A stretch of 64,000 bases of DNA from Clostridium estertheticum (GCF_026650985.1 NZ_CP086239.1:496001-560000), one strand, 5' to 3'; shown: positions 34,868 to 44,167, counted from the first letter of the stretch. Notes: generated by a model not told the origin, from the sequence alone. Numbers and translations are program-made.

Positions 34868-35512
34868 TTGATTAAAGTTGATTTTAAGTTAAATAAGAAG
34901 CTAGAAATATTAGTTGACGAAAAATATTTTAATAGTAATGTGCAAGATGTAACACAAGATTACATAGCAATTAGTATTCCTACGAATGCAGGAGAGTATC
35001 TTCCATTGTCAAATGGATCCATAATAGATGTAATATATTATGAAGAAGAAAATATTTATAAATTTTCATCTACAATTATAGGTCGTAAATTTGAGAATAT
35101 ACCCATTTTACTCCTTGCAAAACCTGAGGAAATAAAAAAAATACAAAGAAGAAAATATGTTAGAGTACCATTAATAAAAACTGCTAAATACATAAATCTT
35201 AAGAATGAGCCGAAAGTAAAGCTTAGTACTATTGATGGTAGTAAATATTTAAAGGCAGTGCTTGTTGATTTAAGTGGTGGTGGCATGAGGGTTAAAGTGT
35301 CAGAGAAAATTAAGGATAATGATTTTCTATTGGTAGCATTAACTGTTAACGAAGAAGAGGTACTTATTGTAGGGCAAACAAAGAGGATAATGAAAGACGA
35401 TGATGGTAGATTTATATGTGGTCTTAGTTTCGAATTTTTAGATAACGCAACAAGGGAGCAACTTATTAGATATATATTTCAACTTATGAGAAATCAAATG
35501 AAAAAAATTTGA
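34868..35512 (+). CDS. PilZ-domain c-di-GMP receptor, YcgR type
   Basis: A 214-aa protein with an N-terminal YcgR-like domain (residues 1-95) and a C-terminal PilZ domain. The c-di-GMP binding motifs are present: RRKYVRVP at about residue 95 (R..R-type switch) and DLSGGGMR at about 135. YcgR/DgrA-type proteins slow the motor when c-di-GMP is high. The place between flhG and fliA is common in clostridia and fits a motility brake. Start TTG 34868 follows AAGGGG. Confidence 0.88.
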   Translation: MIKVDFKLNKKLEILVDEKYFNSNVQDVTQDYIAISIPTNAGEYLPLSNGSIIDVIYYEEENIYKFSSTIIGRKFENIPILLLAKPEEIKKIQRRKYVRVPLIKTAKYINLKNEPKVKLSTIDGSKYLKAVLVDLSGGGMRVKVSEKIKDNDFLLVALTVNEEEVLIVGQTKRIMKDDDGRFICGLSFEFLDNATREQLIRYIFQLMRNQMKKI

Positions 35513-35524
35513 GGAGGTTTTTAA

Positions 35525-36253
35525 ATGTCCATAGCTAAAGCAGATGATATAAGAGAGCAAATTGTAAAAAAACATATACCTTTAGTTAAATATATTGCAT
35601 CTAGAGTAATTATTGGAAAAACTAAATATGTTGAATATGAAGACTTAATTAGTTATGGTATGTTAGGCCTTATGGATGCTTTAGGAAAATACGATGCCAC
35701 TAAAGGTATGAAGTTTTCAAGTTATGCATCAATAAGAATAAAGGGTGCTATGATAGATGAGCTTAGGCGTAATAGTCCAATATCTAAAGGAGCTATGGAT
35801 AAGCTTAACAGATATAACGAAGCAATTGAGAGGCTTCAGAAATGCTTATATCGGGAACCAACAAACCACGAAATTGCGAGTGAACTTGGTATTACAATAA
35901 ATGAAGTTGCAAGCATTGAAAACAATATAAATTATATATCGGTAGTTTCGCTTGAAGATCTGATTTTTTCTGATGATGATGACATGCCACTTAGTGGTAC
36001 TATTAGAGATAATAGGAGTCCTAGCCCTGAGGGAGCATTAGAACAAAAAGAACAAGTTGAATATTTAGCTTTAGGGCTAGACAATGTTAAAGAAAAAGAT
36101 AAACTTGTTTTAACCTTATATTATTTTGAAGGTCTTACACTTAAGGAAATAGGAAATATTTTGAGCGTATCTGAATCACGAGTTTGTCAACTCCATAGCA
36201 GAGCTCTTATAAATCTAAGAAAGGCCTTAGTTAAACTTAAATATGATTTATAA
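35525..36253 (+). CDS. fliA: Flagellar sigma factor FliA (SigD, sigma-28)
   Basis: The sigma factor for late flagellar genes. The 242-aa protein has region 2 (VEYEDLISYGMLGLMDALGKYD, KFSSYASIRIKGAMIDELRR), region 3 (GAMDKLNRYNEAIERLQ) and the region 4.2 helix-turn-helix (LTLKEIGNILSVSESRVCQL). GAGGAGG lies just before ATG. Its likely targets in the window are the promoters at 2251, 2374 and possibly 8023 and 10461. The anti-sigma factor FlgM is not in the window. Confidence 0.96.
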   Translation: MSIAKADDIREQIVKKHIPLVKYIASRVIIGKTKYVEYEDLISYGMLGLMDALGKYDATKGMKFSSYASIRIKGAMIDELRRNSPISKGAMDKLNRYNEAIERLQKCLYREPTNHEIASELGITINEVASIENNINYISVVSLEDLIFSDDDDMPLSGTIRDNRSPSPEGALEQKEQVEYLALGLDNVKEKDKLVLTLYYFEGLTLKEIGNILSVSESRVCQLHSRALINLRKALVKLKYDL

Positions 36254-36304
36254 TATAGAAATTACATACTAATAATTTAATTTTTAAGATTAGAGGTGAA
36301 TTAT

Positions 36305-36799
36305 ATGACAGGTTTATTAATTTTTATTGGGTTAATTCTTATAATTTTAAATGTGTTATCAATAAAAAAACAAAATAAGTCCTTTAATGGAGTTTTAGGG
36401 AATGCTATGGGAAATATTAAAGATGATGATATTAGGATAGGGGAACTTAGAGCAGAGTTTTCAGAAAGCATTTTAGAACTTCAAAGCGAAATAATGGAAA
36501 TAAAAGAGATTATGGCAAAAAACGATAAAATACATAAAGACTATGAAGCTTATCACGATAATAAAGAGAATACAATTACTATAGATGATACTAAATCAGA
36601 TAATGCAAGTATTACATACATATCTAAGCCAGATGAAATTGATAGTAGAGTCTTAGATGAACCTCATAATAATAGTAATGAAAAAGTTGAGAAAATAAAA
36701 AGGTTATTTAGTGAAGGGTCATCTACTGACGAAGTTTGCGAAATATTGCATTTGGGTAAGGGGGAAGTACTATTAATAAAGGATTTATATATAAGATAA
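36305..36799 (+). CDS. DUF6115-type membrane-anchored coiled-coil protein
   Basis: A 164-aa protein with one N-terminal membrane helix (residues 3-18, GLLIFIGLILIILNVL), a coiled coil at 45-75 (IGELRAEFSESILELQSEIM) and a C-terminal helix-turn-helix-like segment (EKIKRLFSEGSSTDEVCEIL, then LGKGEVLLI). This layout matches the DUF6115 family placed after fliA in clostridia. Function unknown. ATG 36305 after AGAGGTGAA is preferred over GTG 36296. Confidence 0.75.
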   Translation: MTGLLIFIGLILIILNVLSIKKQNKSFNGVLGNAMGNIKDDDIRIGELRAEFSESILELQSEIMEIKEIMAKNDKIHKDYEAYHDNKENTITIDDTKSDNASITYISKPDEIDSRVLDEPHNNSNEKVEKIKRLFSEGSSTDEVCEILHLGKGEVLLIKDLYIR

Positions 36800-36996
36800 A
36801 AAAATTAATAGACTTTTTAAGTGATAGAAAACTCTTGATTGGAATAGGAATAGGTTTGATTATGGCATGTATTTTACTCGCTGGTTCAAAGATAAATTAT
36901 GAAATGAGTAAAGGACAAATTGAAATTAAGGCAAGTGGGTATGGTATGCGTTACCCAGATGATATGCCAATAACTATTAAGGATGTGAAAAAATGA
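36772..36996 (+). CDS. Small single-pass membrane protein without a canonical start codon
   Basis: An open frame of 74 codons (66 if read from ATA 36796) that overlaps the DUF6115 gene and ends TGA, sharing ATGA with flgF. It reads KKLIDFLSDRKLLIGIGIG, then LIMACILLAGSK (a membrane helix), then IEIKASGYGMRYPDDMPITI, a plausible protein with the A..YGMRYP pattern of small MltG-like clostridial membrane proteins. No ATG, GTG or TTG lies between the in-frame stop at 36757 and the membrane helix. ATT 36772 sits 6 bases after AAGGGGGAAG, so it is the best start; ATA 36796 after AAAGGATT is the alternative. I infer a rare start codon or translational coupling. Confidence 0.6.
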   Translation: MNKGFIYKIKKLIDFLSDRKLLIGIGIGLIMACILLAGSKINYEMSKGQIEIKASGYGMRYPDDMPITIKDVKK

Positions 36997-37775
36997 TTAG
37001 AGCTTTATACACAGCAGTTACAGGACTTATAACTGGAGAAGCAAGGCAAAGCACCGTAACTAATAATATAGCCAATTCCAATACAAATGGATATAAAGCT
37101 GAGAATCTTTCTATCAAGTCATTTGATGATGTTTTAATACAAAATTATGATAAAATGGTAAATGGTAAAAATACAAAAAATATTATTGGCTCTCTTAGTC
37201 AGGGAAGTAAAGTTGATGATGTAAATACAGATTTTGCTCAAGGTGTTCTGCAAACGACAGATAAATCTACAGATTTTGCAATTGAGGGAAAAGGCTTTTT
37301 TACAGTTCAAAGTAATAACGGAATAACTACTAAAAATTATTATACAAGAACTGGTGATTTCCATATTGATGGAAGTGGTTTTTTAGTAACAGATAGTGGG
37401 GATAAAGTTTTAGGTAAAAATATTGCAACAAATGCTATGGAACCGATATTTGTAGGTGACGGTAAAGTTCAATCTGATAAATATGGAAATGTTAGTGTCA
37501 ATGGTAAAAGTCAATATAAATTTGATCTAGTTGACTTTAAAGATTATAACACTATTAAAAAAGTTGGAGATAACTTGTATGATGCACCAAATCCTATTCA
37601 AAATGCAAATGTTACTGTAAGACAAGGTTCCCTTGAAAAATCAAATGTTAATGTAACAAATGAAATGGTAAATATGATGGAGATTATGAGAAATTTTGAA
37701 AGTAATCAAAAGGTTATGCAAGCTATTGATGAGACTTTAGGTAAAGCCGTAAATGAAGTAGGAACAGTTAAATAA
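36993..37775 (+). CDS. flgF: Flagellar basal-body rod protein FlgF
   Basis: Rod protein of 260 aa, FlgF/FlgG family. It starts MIRALYTAVTGLITGEARQSTVTNNIANSNTNGYK, with the TNNIANSNTNGYK rod motif, a beta-rich centre (TRTGDFHIDGSGFLVT) and the C-terminal helix pair (SNVNVTNEMVNMMEIMRNFE). It precedes a second paralogue (flgG) by 28 bases, the usual pair. Its ATG overlaps the stop of the small membrane gene upstream. Confidence 0.88.
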   Translation: MIRALYTAVTGLITGEARQSTVTNNIANSNTNGYKAENLSIKSFDDVLIQNYDKMVNGKNTKNIIGSLSQGSKVDDVNTDFAQGVLQTTDKSTDFAIEGKGFFTVQSNNGITTKNYYTRTGDFHIDGSGFLVTDSGDKVLGKNIATNAMEPIFVGDGKVQSDKYGNVSVNGKSQYKFDLVDFKDYNTIKKVGDNLYDAPNPIQNANVTVRQGSLEKSNVNVTNEMVNMMEIMRNFESNQKVMQAIDETLGKAVNEVGTVK

Positions 37776-37803
37776 AACATTACAAAAGGGGGAGTGAGTA
37801 AAT

Positions 37804-38589
37804 ATGTTAAGAATTATATGGGATAGTAAAAGTGCTATGATGGCACAACAAGAAAAGTTAGATACTATATCAAATAATATTGCAAATGTAAATACAAATG
37901 GATATAAAAAGCTTAACACAAATTTCAAAGATCTTGTTTACGAGACACTTGATAGAAAAGGATACCCAGTAAGTACTGGTTCAAAAACTACCCTTCAAAA
38001 TGGTACAGGTGTTAGAGTAGGAGAATGGAAAAGAGACAATACACAAGGTGCACTTACTCAGACAGGTTTATCAACTGATTTAGCTATAGATGGTACTGGT
38101 TATTTTGAAGTAACTCAGCCAGACGGTAGCAAGGCTTATACAAGGGCTGGTAATTTCCTTTCAGATGCAAGTGGAACTATTGTTGATGAGAAGGGTAATA
38201 GATTAAGTATAGTTGATCCCAGTGGTAAAAATATTAATACAGTAAATGGAACTAATAAATTTACTGCTAATAATTTTCAGGTTTCTGAAAATGGCAATGT
38301 ATCTATAAAGGGTACCAATGCTGTTGTAGGAAAAATAAAAATTTCAACTGTTGTAGGGGATAATTCAATGATTTCAATAGGTGATAATTTATTTCAGCCA
38401 AAACCTGGCACAAATGTAGTGGATAGTAAAGATTATTCTATTAATCAAGGGTACTTAGAAGGATCAAATGTTGACATTGCTACTGAAATGACTGATATGC
38501 TTATGACTCAAAGGGCCTTTCAGCTTAGCTCAAGTACTTTAAAAACAGCTGATGAAATGTGGCAAATGGCTAATAATTTGCGAGGCTAA
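37804..38589 (+). CDS. flgG: Flagellar basal-body rod protein FlgG
   Basis: Distal rod protein of 261 aa. Motifs: LDTISNNIANVNTNGYKKL, then FKDLVYETL and GTGVRVGEW (the FlgG-specific segment after the rod motif), STDLAIDGTGYFEV, YTRAGNFLSDASGTIVDE, and EGSNVDIATEMTDMLMTQRAFQ. AAGGGGGAG precedes ATG. A terminator 19 bases downstream ends the flagellar supercluster. Confidence 0.93.
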   Translation: MLRIIWDSKSAMMAQQEKLDTISNNIANVNTNGYKKLNTNFKDLVYETLDRKGYPVSTGSKTTLQNGTGVRVGEWKRDNTQGALTQTGLSTDLAIDGTGYFEVTQPDGSKAYTRAGNFLSDASGTIVDEKGNRLSIVDPSGKNINTVNGTNKFTANNFQVSENGNVSIKGTNAVVGKIKISTVVGDNSMISIGDNLFQPKPGTNVVDSKDYSINQGYLEGSNVDIATEMTDMLMTQRAFQLSSSTLKTADEMWQMANNLRG

Positions 38590-38607
38590 TTAATTTATAA
38601 TTGTTTT

Positions 38608-38635
38608 GACATGCTTTTGAAGTATGTCTTTTTTT
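38608..38635 (+). terminator. Terminator of the flagellar supercluster
   Basis: GACATGCTT (38608-38616) pairs with AAGTATGTC (38620-38628) with a 3-base loop, then seven T. Confidence 0.88.
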
Positions 38636-38730
38636 GGTAAAATAAATAATACAAAAATTAGTTTTAATTGGAGAGAATTCCTCATATATTATTAGTAAAG
38701 TACATAATAATATGATTTAGGAGGGTGATC

Positions 38731-39492
38731 ATGGGGATAGGATATATAATTGGTTGTTTATTTAGCATATTACTGTGGAGATTGGATAGACAAAGGATCT
38801 TTGATTTTATTAATATAAAATTAAAGAATAAAATTAAAAATATATATGTGGTACAATTTTTATATTTATGTCTTATATTCGTTATATATTTGGGGCTTAT
38901 TTTTATAAAAAATAACCAAGTATATAATGCTATTACAGCTTTTATAGTAATAGATATTAGTAATACAGAGAGAAAAAATTTAAAAAACGATGAAAAAAAA
39001 CATTTTTATGACACAATATCTACTATATCTAGAGCTCTTATATGTGGATTTATAACACCTTTATTTCTCATTATAATGTTTGGTAATGGATCAGCAATTA
39101 TATTTACAATATTATATAATTTAAGTGCTGATGAGGATCTGAATATATTAGGTTTTATAGTGTCTATAGCTAATATAATACCATCAATAATTGCAGAAGT
39201 TTTTTTATATATAATTTATGTATTTAGAAATAGAAATTTAAAGATAAAATTTAAAGGAGATTACATTAGCAATCTTTTCATAGTACCTCTCCTTAATGTT
39301 GATATTTTGGCTGCATTTATAGAATCAGTTAATTTTTATTCTTACCATAAAGGTAACAATATGCATTATCTAAAATGTTATGGTGACTACAACAATAAAA
39401 TTGATAACGTATGCATTAAGGATTATTTAAGCATAAGTTATTCTATATGTTTCCTAGTTTTTATAGCTTTCCTTGTTATACAGCTGATATAG
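38731..39492 (+). CDS. Integral membrane protein of unknown function
   Basis: A 253-aa, strongly hydrophobic protein with about six membrane helices (near residues 3-15, 42-62, 68-80, 105-130, 138-175 and 235-252), separated by Lys/Asn-rich loops. The middle loop contains ISNTERKNLKNDEKKHFYDT. I do not recognise the family. ATG 38731 is taken because AGGAGG lies 5 bases upstream; GTG 38725 overlaps that site. It is a lone gene between the flagellar terminator and a convergent pyrophosphatase gene. Confidence 0.72.
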   Translation: MGIGYIIGCLFSILLWRLDRQRIFDFINIKLKNKIKNIYVVQFLYLCLIFVIYLGLIFIKNNQVYNAITAFIVIDISNTERKNLKNDEKKHFYDTISTISRALICGFITPLFLIIMFGNGSAIIFTILYNLSADEDLNILGFIVSIANIIPSIIAEVFLYIIYVFRNRNLKIKFKGDYISNLFIVPLLNVDILAAFIESVNFYSYHKGNNMHYLKCYGDYNNKIDNVCIKDYLSISYSICFLVFIAFLVIQLI

Positions 39493-39516
39493 AGGTGTTT
39501 ATAAATTATAATAAAT

Positions 39517-39553
39517 AAAAACAAAGCAAATATTTAATAAATGCTTTGTTTTT
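39517..39553. terminator. Bidirectional terminator between convergent genes
   Basis: AAAAACAAAGCA (39517-39528) and TGCTTTGTTTTT (39542-39553) form a 12-bp stem that ends in T-runs on both strands. It serves the membrane gene (+) and the pyrophosphatase (-). Confidence 0.82.
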
Positions 39554-39571
39554 TATTTAATTATAATTTTA

Positions 39572-41212
39572 TTATATTTTACTTAGGGCAACTGTAATAG
39601 GGGGTATAACCTGTTTTTTTCTTGAAACAAGACCAGGTATATATATACCGCTATCTGTTAAAGTAACATTAAAAGCTTTTGAAACAACATCTTTGTGTTC
39701 GCCTGCAGCTATTAATACTGAACCGCCATTTAATATATCAGTTAGCATTAATATAATCAAGTTGAAGCCATTTTCTGTTGCTTTTTTATTCATTAAATCT
39801 ATTATGTCAGCTTTTATAGTATCGAAGCCTTCAATATACATTGTACCAACTTGTGATACTCCTACTTTAAAACCGCTAAGGGTAAAAGGTTTAAAATCTT
39901 GGTAGAAAATTTCTTCAGCTGTTTTACCGTCCAGGGAGGTACCGGCTTTAAACATTTCTTTAGCAAACGCTTCTATATTTAAGTCGGCAATCTGAGCTAA
40001 TCTTTTTAAAGTTAGTTCGTCAACTATCGTAGATGTTGGTGATTTTAGTAATAATGTATCAGAAATAATCGCTGCACATAAAATTCCAGCAACACTTTTT
40101 GATGGTCTAATTCCATTTTCAAAGAATATGGTTGCTACGATTGTTGAAGTGCTTCCCACAGGTTCATTTCTGAAATATATAGGTTGACCAGTTTGAACAT
40201 CCGCAATTCTATGATGATCTATTATTTCTAATATTTCAGCATCTTCAAGTCCTAGTACCGATTGGGTTTTTTCATTATGATCTACAAGTATAACCTTTTT
40301 TTTATTTTCTGATATTAAATGAAATCTTGAAATACTTCCAACCACTTTATTATTTTCATCAAGAACTGGATAACTTCTATATCTAGTCTCAATCATAGTG
40401 TATTTTATTTCATCAATAAAATCTTCTGTATTAAAGGTAACAAGATTTTTTCTAGTCATAACATAATCTATAGGAATACTTTGAGTTATAAGTCTAGAAG
40501 CTGTAAATGTGTCATATGGTGTTAATACAATTGTACACTCGTTAGTTTTTGCAAGTTCCATAACTTCAGCTGTTGGTGCATGGTCACCTGTAATAATTAC
40601 AAGCGATGCTTTTGACTTAATAAGTAAGCACTGTGAATCATCTCTATCGCCACATATGCCAATATCCCCAGCTTCAATTACTGTTTTTGTGCTATCAGGA
40701 TGCATAGCTGCTACAATAATTTTACCAGTTATTTTAAAAGGGGTCTCTGGTTTGTATAAACATTTAGCTGATAGTGTATCTAAAATATTTTCAAGGGGTG
40801 TATTACTCTTTGCAAGAATAGAATTGTCCCAAATATCTAAATAGTTTGAAGCAAGATTTGAAACTGAAGCTACACCAGCTAGTTGATCATTTTCATCTAT
40901 TACAGGGAGGGTCTTAACATTCTTTTTCTTCATAATAGACCAAGCCATTTTTAGAGAAATATCCGGTGAAATTGGAGCTACAACATCAATGTCTAAATCA
41001 GAAATTTGTGTTTTAACTGTAGTTATAAGTTCAGGTTCAGCTACTGAAAAATACTTAAGAATAAATTTTGTTTCGGAATTTGTTTCACCGAGCCTTATAG
41101 GCACAGCAGTAAGTTTACCTGTTTTATTTTTAAATTCTGAATAGGCAATAGCAGAACAAATAGAATCAGTATCTGGATTTTTGTGACCAGTAATATAAAC
41201 AATGTTTTTCAT
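39572..41212 (-). CDS. ppaC: Manganese-dependent inorganic pyrophosphatase with CBS and DRTGG domains
   Basis: A family II (DHH) pyrophosphatase that hydrolyses PPi to phosphate. The 546-aa protein has the DHH motifs GHKNPDTDSI (residue 9) and DHHRI, then SDTLLLKSPT, and the DHHA2 C-terminal domain. Inserted between the motifs at about residues 70-300 are CBS (MAWSIMKKKNVKTLPVIDEN), a DRTGG domain (IVAAMHPDS ... GDRDDSQCLLI) and a second CBS (ETRYRSYPVLDENNKVVGSI). Such CBS-PPases are regulated by adenine nucleotides and diadenosine polyphosphates. AAGGAGGAC precedes the start. Confidence 0.95.
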   Translation of the reverse strand: MKNIVYITGHKNPDTDSICSAIAYSEFKNKTGKLTAVPIRLGETNSETKFILKYFSVAEPELITTVKTQISDLDIDVVAPISPDISLKMAWSIMKKKNVKTLPVIDENDQLAGVASVSNLASNYLDIWDNSILAKSNTPLENILDTLSAKCLYKPETPFKITGKIIVAAMHPDSTKTVIEAGDIGICGDRDDSQCLLIKSKASLVIITGDHAPTAEVMELAKTNECTIVLTPYDTFTASRLITQSIPIDYVMTRKNLVTFNTEDFIDEIKYTMIETRYRSYPVLDENNKVVGSISRFHLISENKKKVILVDHNEKTQSVLGLEDAEILEIIDHHRIADVQTGQPIYFRNEPVGSTSTIVATIFFENGIRPSKSVAGILCAAIISDTLLLKSPTSTIVDELTLKRLAQIADLNIEAFAKEMFKAGTSLDGKTAEEIFYQDFKPFTLSGFKVGVSQVGTMYIEGFDTIKADIIDLMNKKATENGFNLIILMLTDILNGGSVLIAAGEHKDVVSKAFNVTLTDSGIYIPGLVSRKKQVIPPITVALSKI

Positions 41213-41240
41213 GTATGTCCTCCTTGTCTTCCCCTAGGGC

Positions 41241-41258
41241 AGATAATAATTATTATCT
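41241..41258. promoter_or_regulatory. 18-bp perfect palindrome in pyrophosphatase leader
   Basis: AGATAATAATTATTATCT is fully palindromic. It lies 29 bases upstream of the pyrophosphatase start, downstream of its predicted promoter. It resembles Fur-superfamily operators (GATAAT...ATTATC) but its even length does not fit the usual 7-1-7 form, so the regulator is uncertain. Confidence 0.4.
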
Positions 41259-41293
41259 ACGTGTCGTTTTAACTAATAATTGTTGATAACATT

Positions 41294-41322
41294 ATTTTAT
41301 ATTCAAACTTACATATTGTAAA
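41294..41322 (-). promoter_or_regulatory. SigA-type promoter of pyrophosphatase gene
   Basis: On the minus strand TTTACA (41322-41317), a 17-base spacer and TAAAAT (41299-41294). Five of six bases match at both hexamers. Confidence 0.6.
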
Positions 41323-41487
41323 GAAAAAACCAAATATTCTTTTCATATGTAGGAAAGTAGCCACATATATTAGTAAAGAATATAGAATATAGCAATGTAG
41401 TTATCTTAAAATAATAAGATGATTATGTAGGGAAGATAACAATTAGAAAATGTTATCTATTTTAAAGAGGTGTAAGGGGGAATATAA

Positions 41488-44097
41488 GTGTTTAATGAAC
41501 GAATGTCAAATAACAATGCTAAGGATAAAAATAAGTCAAGTGGACTTGGTTATGATAGTATTACTTCATCAAAGGGGCTAACAAATGCAGATGCCGAGAG
41601 TAGGCTTAAAAAATATGGGCTTAATAAATTAGAAAGTAAAAAAAAGATATCAGCTCTTCAAATATTTATTTCTCAATTCAATGACTTTATTACTTGGATA
41701 TTAATTGTAGCAACGGTGCTTTCAGGTCTTATGGGTGAAAAAGCAGATGCAATAACTATATTCATAATAGTTATAATGAATGGAATATTAGGATTTATTC
41801 AAGAGTTTAAAACTGAGAAGTCATTAGAGGCACTTAGTAAGCTTGCAGCACCAACAGCTAAAGTAGTTAGAAATGGAGGGATTTCAGTAATAAATGCAAT
41901 ATATTTAGTGCCTGGAGACCTCGTAATTTTAGAAAGTGGAGACAGAATTCCTGCAGATTGTATTTTGACTGAGTGTAATAACATCATGCTAGATGAGTCC
42001 TTACTTACTGGAGAATCCGCTGGAGTATCTAAAGGTGCAAGTTCTAAGGAAAATACCATTTATATGGGAACAATAACTCTGACTGGAAAAGCTAAAGCCA
42101 AAGTTATTGCAACAGGAATGAGTACGGAAATGGGGAAAATAGCAGATATGCTTCACAGTATAGATAATGAGAGGTCGCCATTAAAAGAACGATTGGCGCA
42201 TCTTGGAAAAATATTAGTTATACTTTGTATAATAATTTGCTTTGTTGTAACGTTTATGGGAATTTGGCGTGGTCAAGATAAGTACGAAATGTTTTTACTA
42301 GGAGTAAGTCTTGCAGTAGCTGCAATCCCTGAGGGGTTAACTGCTATAGTTACAGTAGCTTTGGCACTTGGTGTATCCAGAATGCTTAAAAGAAATGCTC
42401 TAGTTAGAAAATTACCAGCCGTTGAAACTTTGGGTTGTACCTCTGTAATATGTACTGATAAAACGGGAACTTTAACTGAAAATAATATGACAGTAAAAGC
42501 ATTATATTTTGATGGACAGATTTACAATGTTGACAATGACAAGATTCCGCTTAATTTAATGATGAAAAAAGCCTATACATACTGTAATGATTGTAATTAT
42601 GATTTCAGTGCAAGAAATATTGAAAAGTGCTTATTTGGTGATCCAACAGAAACAGCATTGATTAAAGGCTTTTTCAGTAATGCTAAGGAGTTACAGGAAT
42701 TTTTAGACAAAGCTAATCGTGTATATGAAATAGCATTTAATTCAACAAGAAAAATTATGTCCGTAATTGTTAAAGAAGATGGTAGAGAAGTTTGTTATGT
42801 AAAGGGTGCTCCGGAACGGGTTATAGAAAAATGTAATTATATATTAATTGATGGATTGATACAGCCGATGCTTCCCATTTATAAAAATAAACTAATGAGA
42901 TCGGTTGAGGCTATGTCGAATAAAGCTTTAAGATGTATGGCATGTGCCTATAAGGTGACTGGTATTGTGCATAATGATAATTTGGAAAGTAACTTAATTT
43001 TTATAGGTGTAGCAGGTATAATCGATCCTCCAAGAAAAGAAGTAAAGGATGCAGTTATAAAGTGTAAGATTGCAGGTATAAGACCTATAATGATAACAGG
43101 AGATCATAAAAATACAGCTTATGCTATAGGAAAAGATTTAGAAATTTGTAAGTCTCCAGAGGAAGTTATAACTGGAGATGAACTAGATAAATTAAGTGAT
43201 AAAGAATTAGATAAGAATATTGATAATTTAAAAATATTTGCAAGAGTGAGTCCTAAACACAAGCTAAGGATAGTTAAGGCATTTAAACATAAAAATCATA
43301 TTGTAGCTATGACTGGTGACGGTGTTAATGATGCACCAGCTATAAAAGAGGCAGATATTGGTATAGCTATGGGTATATCTGGTACAGATGTAACTAAAGA
43401 GGCATCATCTATGATCTTACTCGATGACAATTTTGCGACTATTGTTTCTGCAGTTGAAGAAGGACGTGTAATATACAATAATATTAGAAAATTTATAAGA
43501 TATTTATTATCCTGTAATTTGGGAGAAGTACTTACCATGTTTTTGGCTTCTTTATTTTATTTAGAGAATCCACTTCTTCCAATTCAAATTTTATTTGTAA
43601 ATTTAGTTACGGATGGACTTCCAGCTATTGCATTGGGAGTAGATCCTGCAGATCCTGATATAATGCTCGAAAAACCTAGAGGGAAAAATGAAAGTGTATT
43701 TTCAAGAGGTCTTACAGAAAAGATTATCATACGTGGCTGCCTAATAGGTGTTTGTACTATATTGTCATTTATTGGTGGTAAATATTATGGTATGAGTATT
43801 GAGGCATGTAGAACACTTGCTCTTGGAACTTTAGTTTTATCTCAACTAATACATGTGTTTGAATGTAGATCTGAAAAACATTCTTTATTTGAAATTAACC
43901 CATTTACCAATATGTATTTATTGGGGGCTGTAAGTATATCGGTAATTATGTTACTTAGTATAGTTTATATTCCATTTTTACAGAATGTATTTCATACTAT
44001 ACCTCTTAATTTAGGACAATGGTTAATTGTTTTGTTTTTCTCAAGTATTATTTCCTTTATAAATAGTTTGTACTTATATTTAACAAACAAGCACTGA
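41488..44097 (+). CDS. Cation-translocating P-type ATPase, Ca2+ (SERCA/PMCA-like) group
   Basis: An 869-aa P2-type ATPase that probably exports Ca2+. It has the N-terminal cation ATPase domain (SKGLTNADAESRLKKYGLNKL), the actuator motif TGES at about 175, PEGLTAIVTVALALG in helix M4 (the P2A PEGL signature), the phosphorylated Asp324 in CTDKTGTLTENN, KGAPE in the nucleotide domain, and TGDGVNDAPAIKEADIGIAMG. M5-M6 helices include NLVTDGLPAIALG, with Asn and Asp ligands. Start GTG 41488 follows AAGGGGGAA; ATG 41503 is possible. Confidence 0.9.
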   Translation: MFNERMSNNNAKDKNKSSGLGYDSITSSKGLTNADAESRLKKYGLNKLESKKKISALQIFISQFNDFITWILIVATVLSGLMGEKADAITIFIIVIMNGILGFIQEFKTEKSLEALSKLAAPTAKVVRNGGISVINAIYLVPGDLVILESGDRIPADCILTECNNIMLDESLLTGESAGVSKGASSKENTIYMGTITLTGKAKAKVIATGMSTEMGKIADMLHSIDNERSPLKERLAHLGKILVILCIIICFVVTFMGIWRGQDKYEMFLLGVSLAVAAIPEGLTAIVTVALALGVSRMLKRNALVRKLPAVETLGCTSVICTDKTGTLTENNMTVKALYFDGQIYNVDNDKIPLNLMMKKAYTYCNDCNYDFSARNIEKCLFGDPTETALIKGFFSNAKELQEFLDKANRVYEIAFNSTRKIMSVIVKEDGREVCYVKGAPERVIEKCNYILIDGLIQPMLPIYKNKLMRSVEAMSNKALRCMACAYKVTGIVHNDNLESNLIFIGVAGIIDPPRKEVKDAVIKCKIAGIRPIMITGDHKNTAYAIGKDLEICKSPEEVITGDELDKLSDKELDKNIDNLKIFARVSPKHKLRIVKAFKHKNHIVAMTGDGVNDAPAIKEADIGIAMGISGTDVTKEASSMILLDDNFATIVSAVEEGRVIYNNIRKFIRYLLSCNLGEVLTMFLASLFYLENPLLPIQILFVNLVTDGLPAIALGVDPADPDIMLEKPRGKNESVFSRGLTEKIIIRGCLIGVCTILSFIGGKYYGMSIEACRTLALGTLVLSQLIHVFECRSEKHSLFEINPFTNMYLLGAVSISVIMLLSIVYIPFLQNVFHTIPLNLGQWLIVLFFSSIISFINSLYLYLTNKH

Positions 44098-44167
44098 TCA
44101 TCAACGTTAGGTAATTCAGCAACTAGGGTTGCTGCATCACCTTATGGTGTCAAGTTTTGTGGATTTA

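Noticed and set aside
37804-38589. Second flgE instead of flgG
   Set aside because: The length and the GTGVRVGEW and YTRAGNF motifs are those of FlgG rod proteins, and flgE is at 24121.
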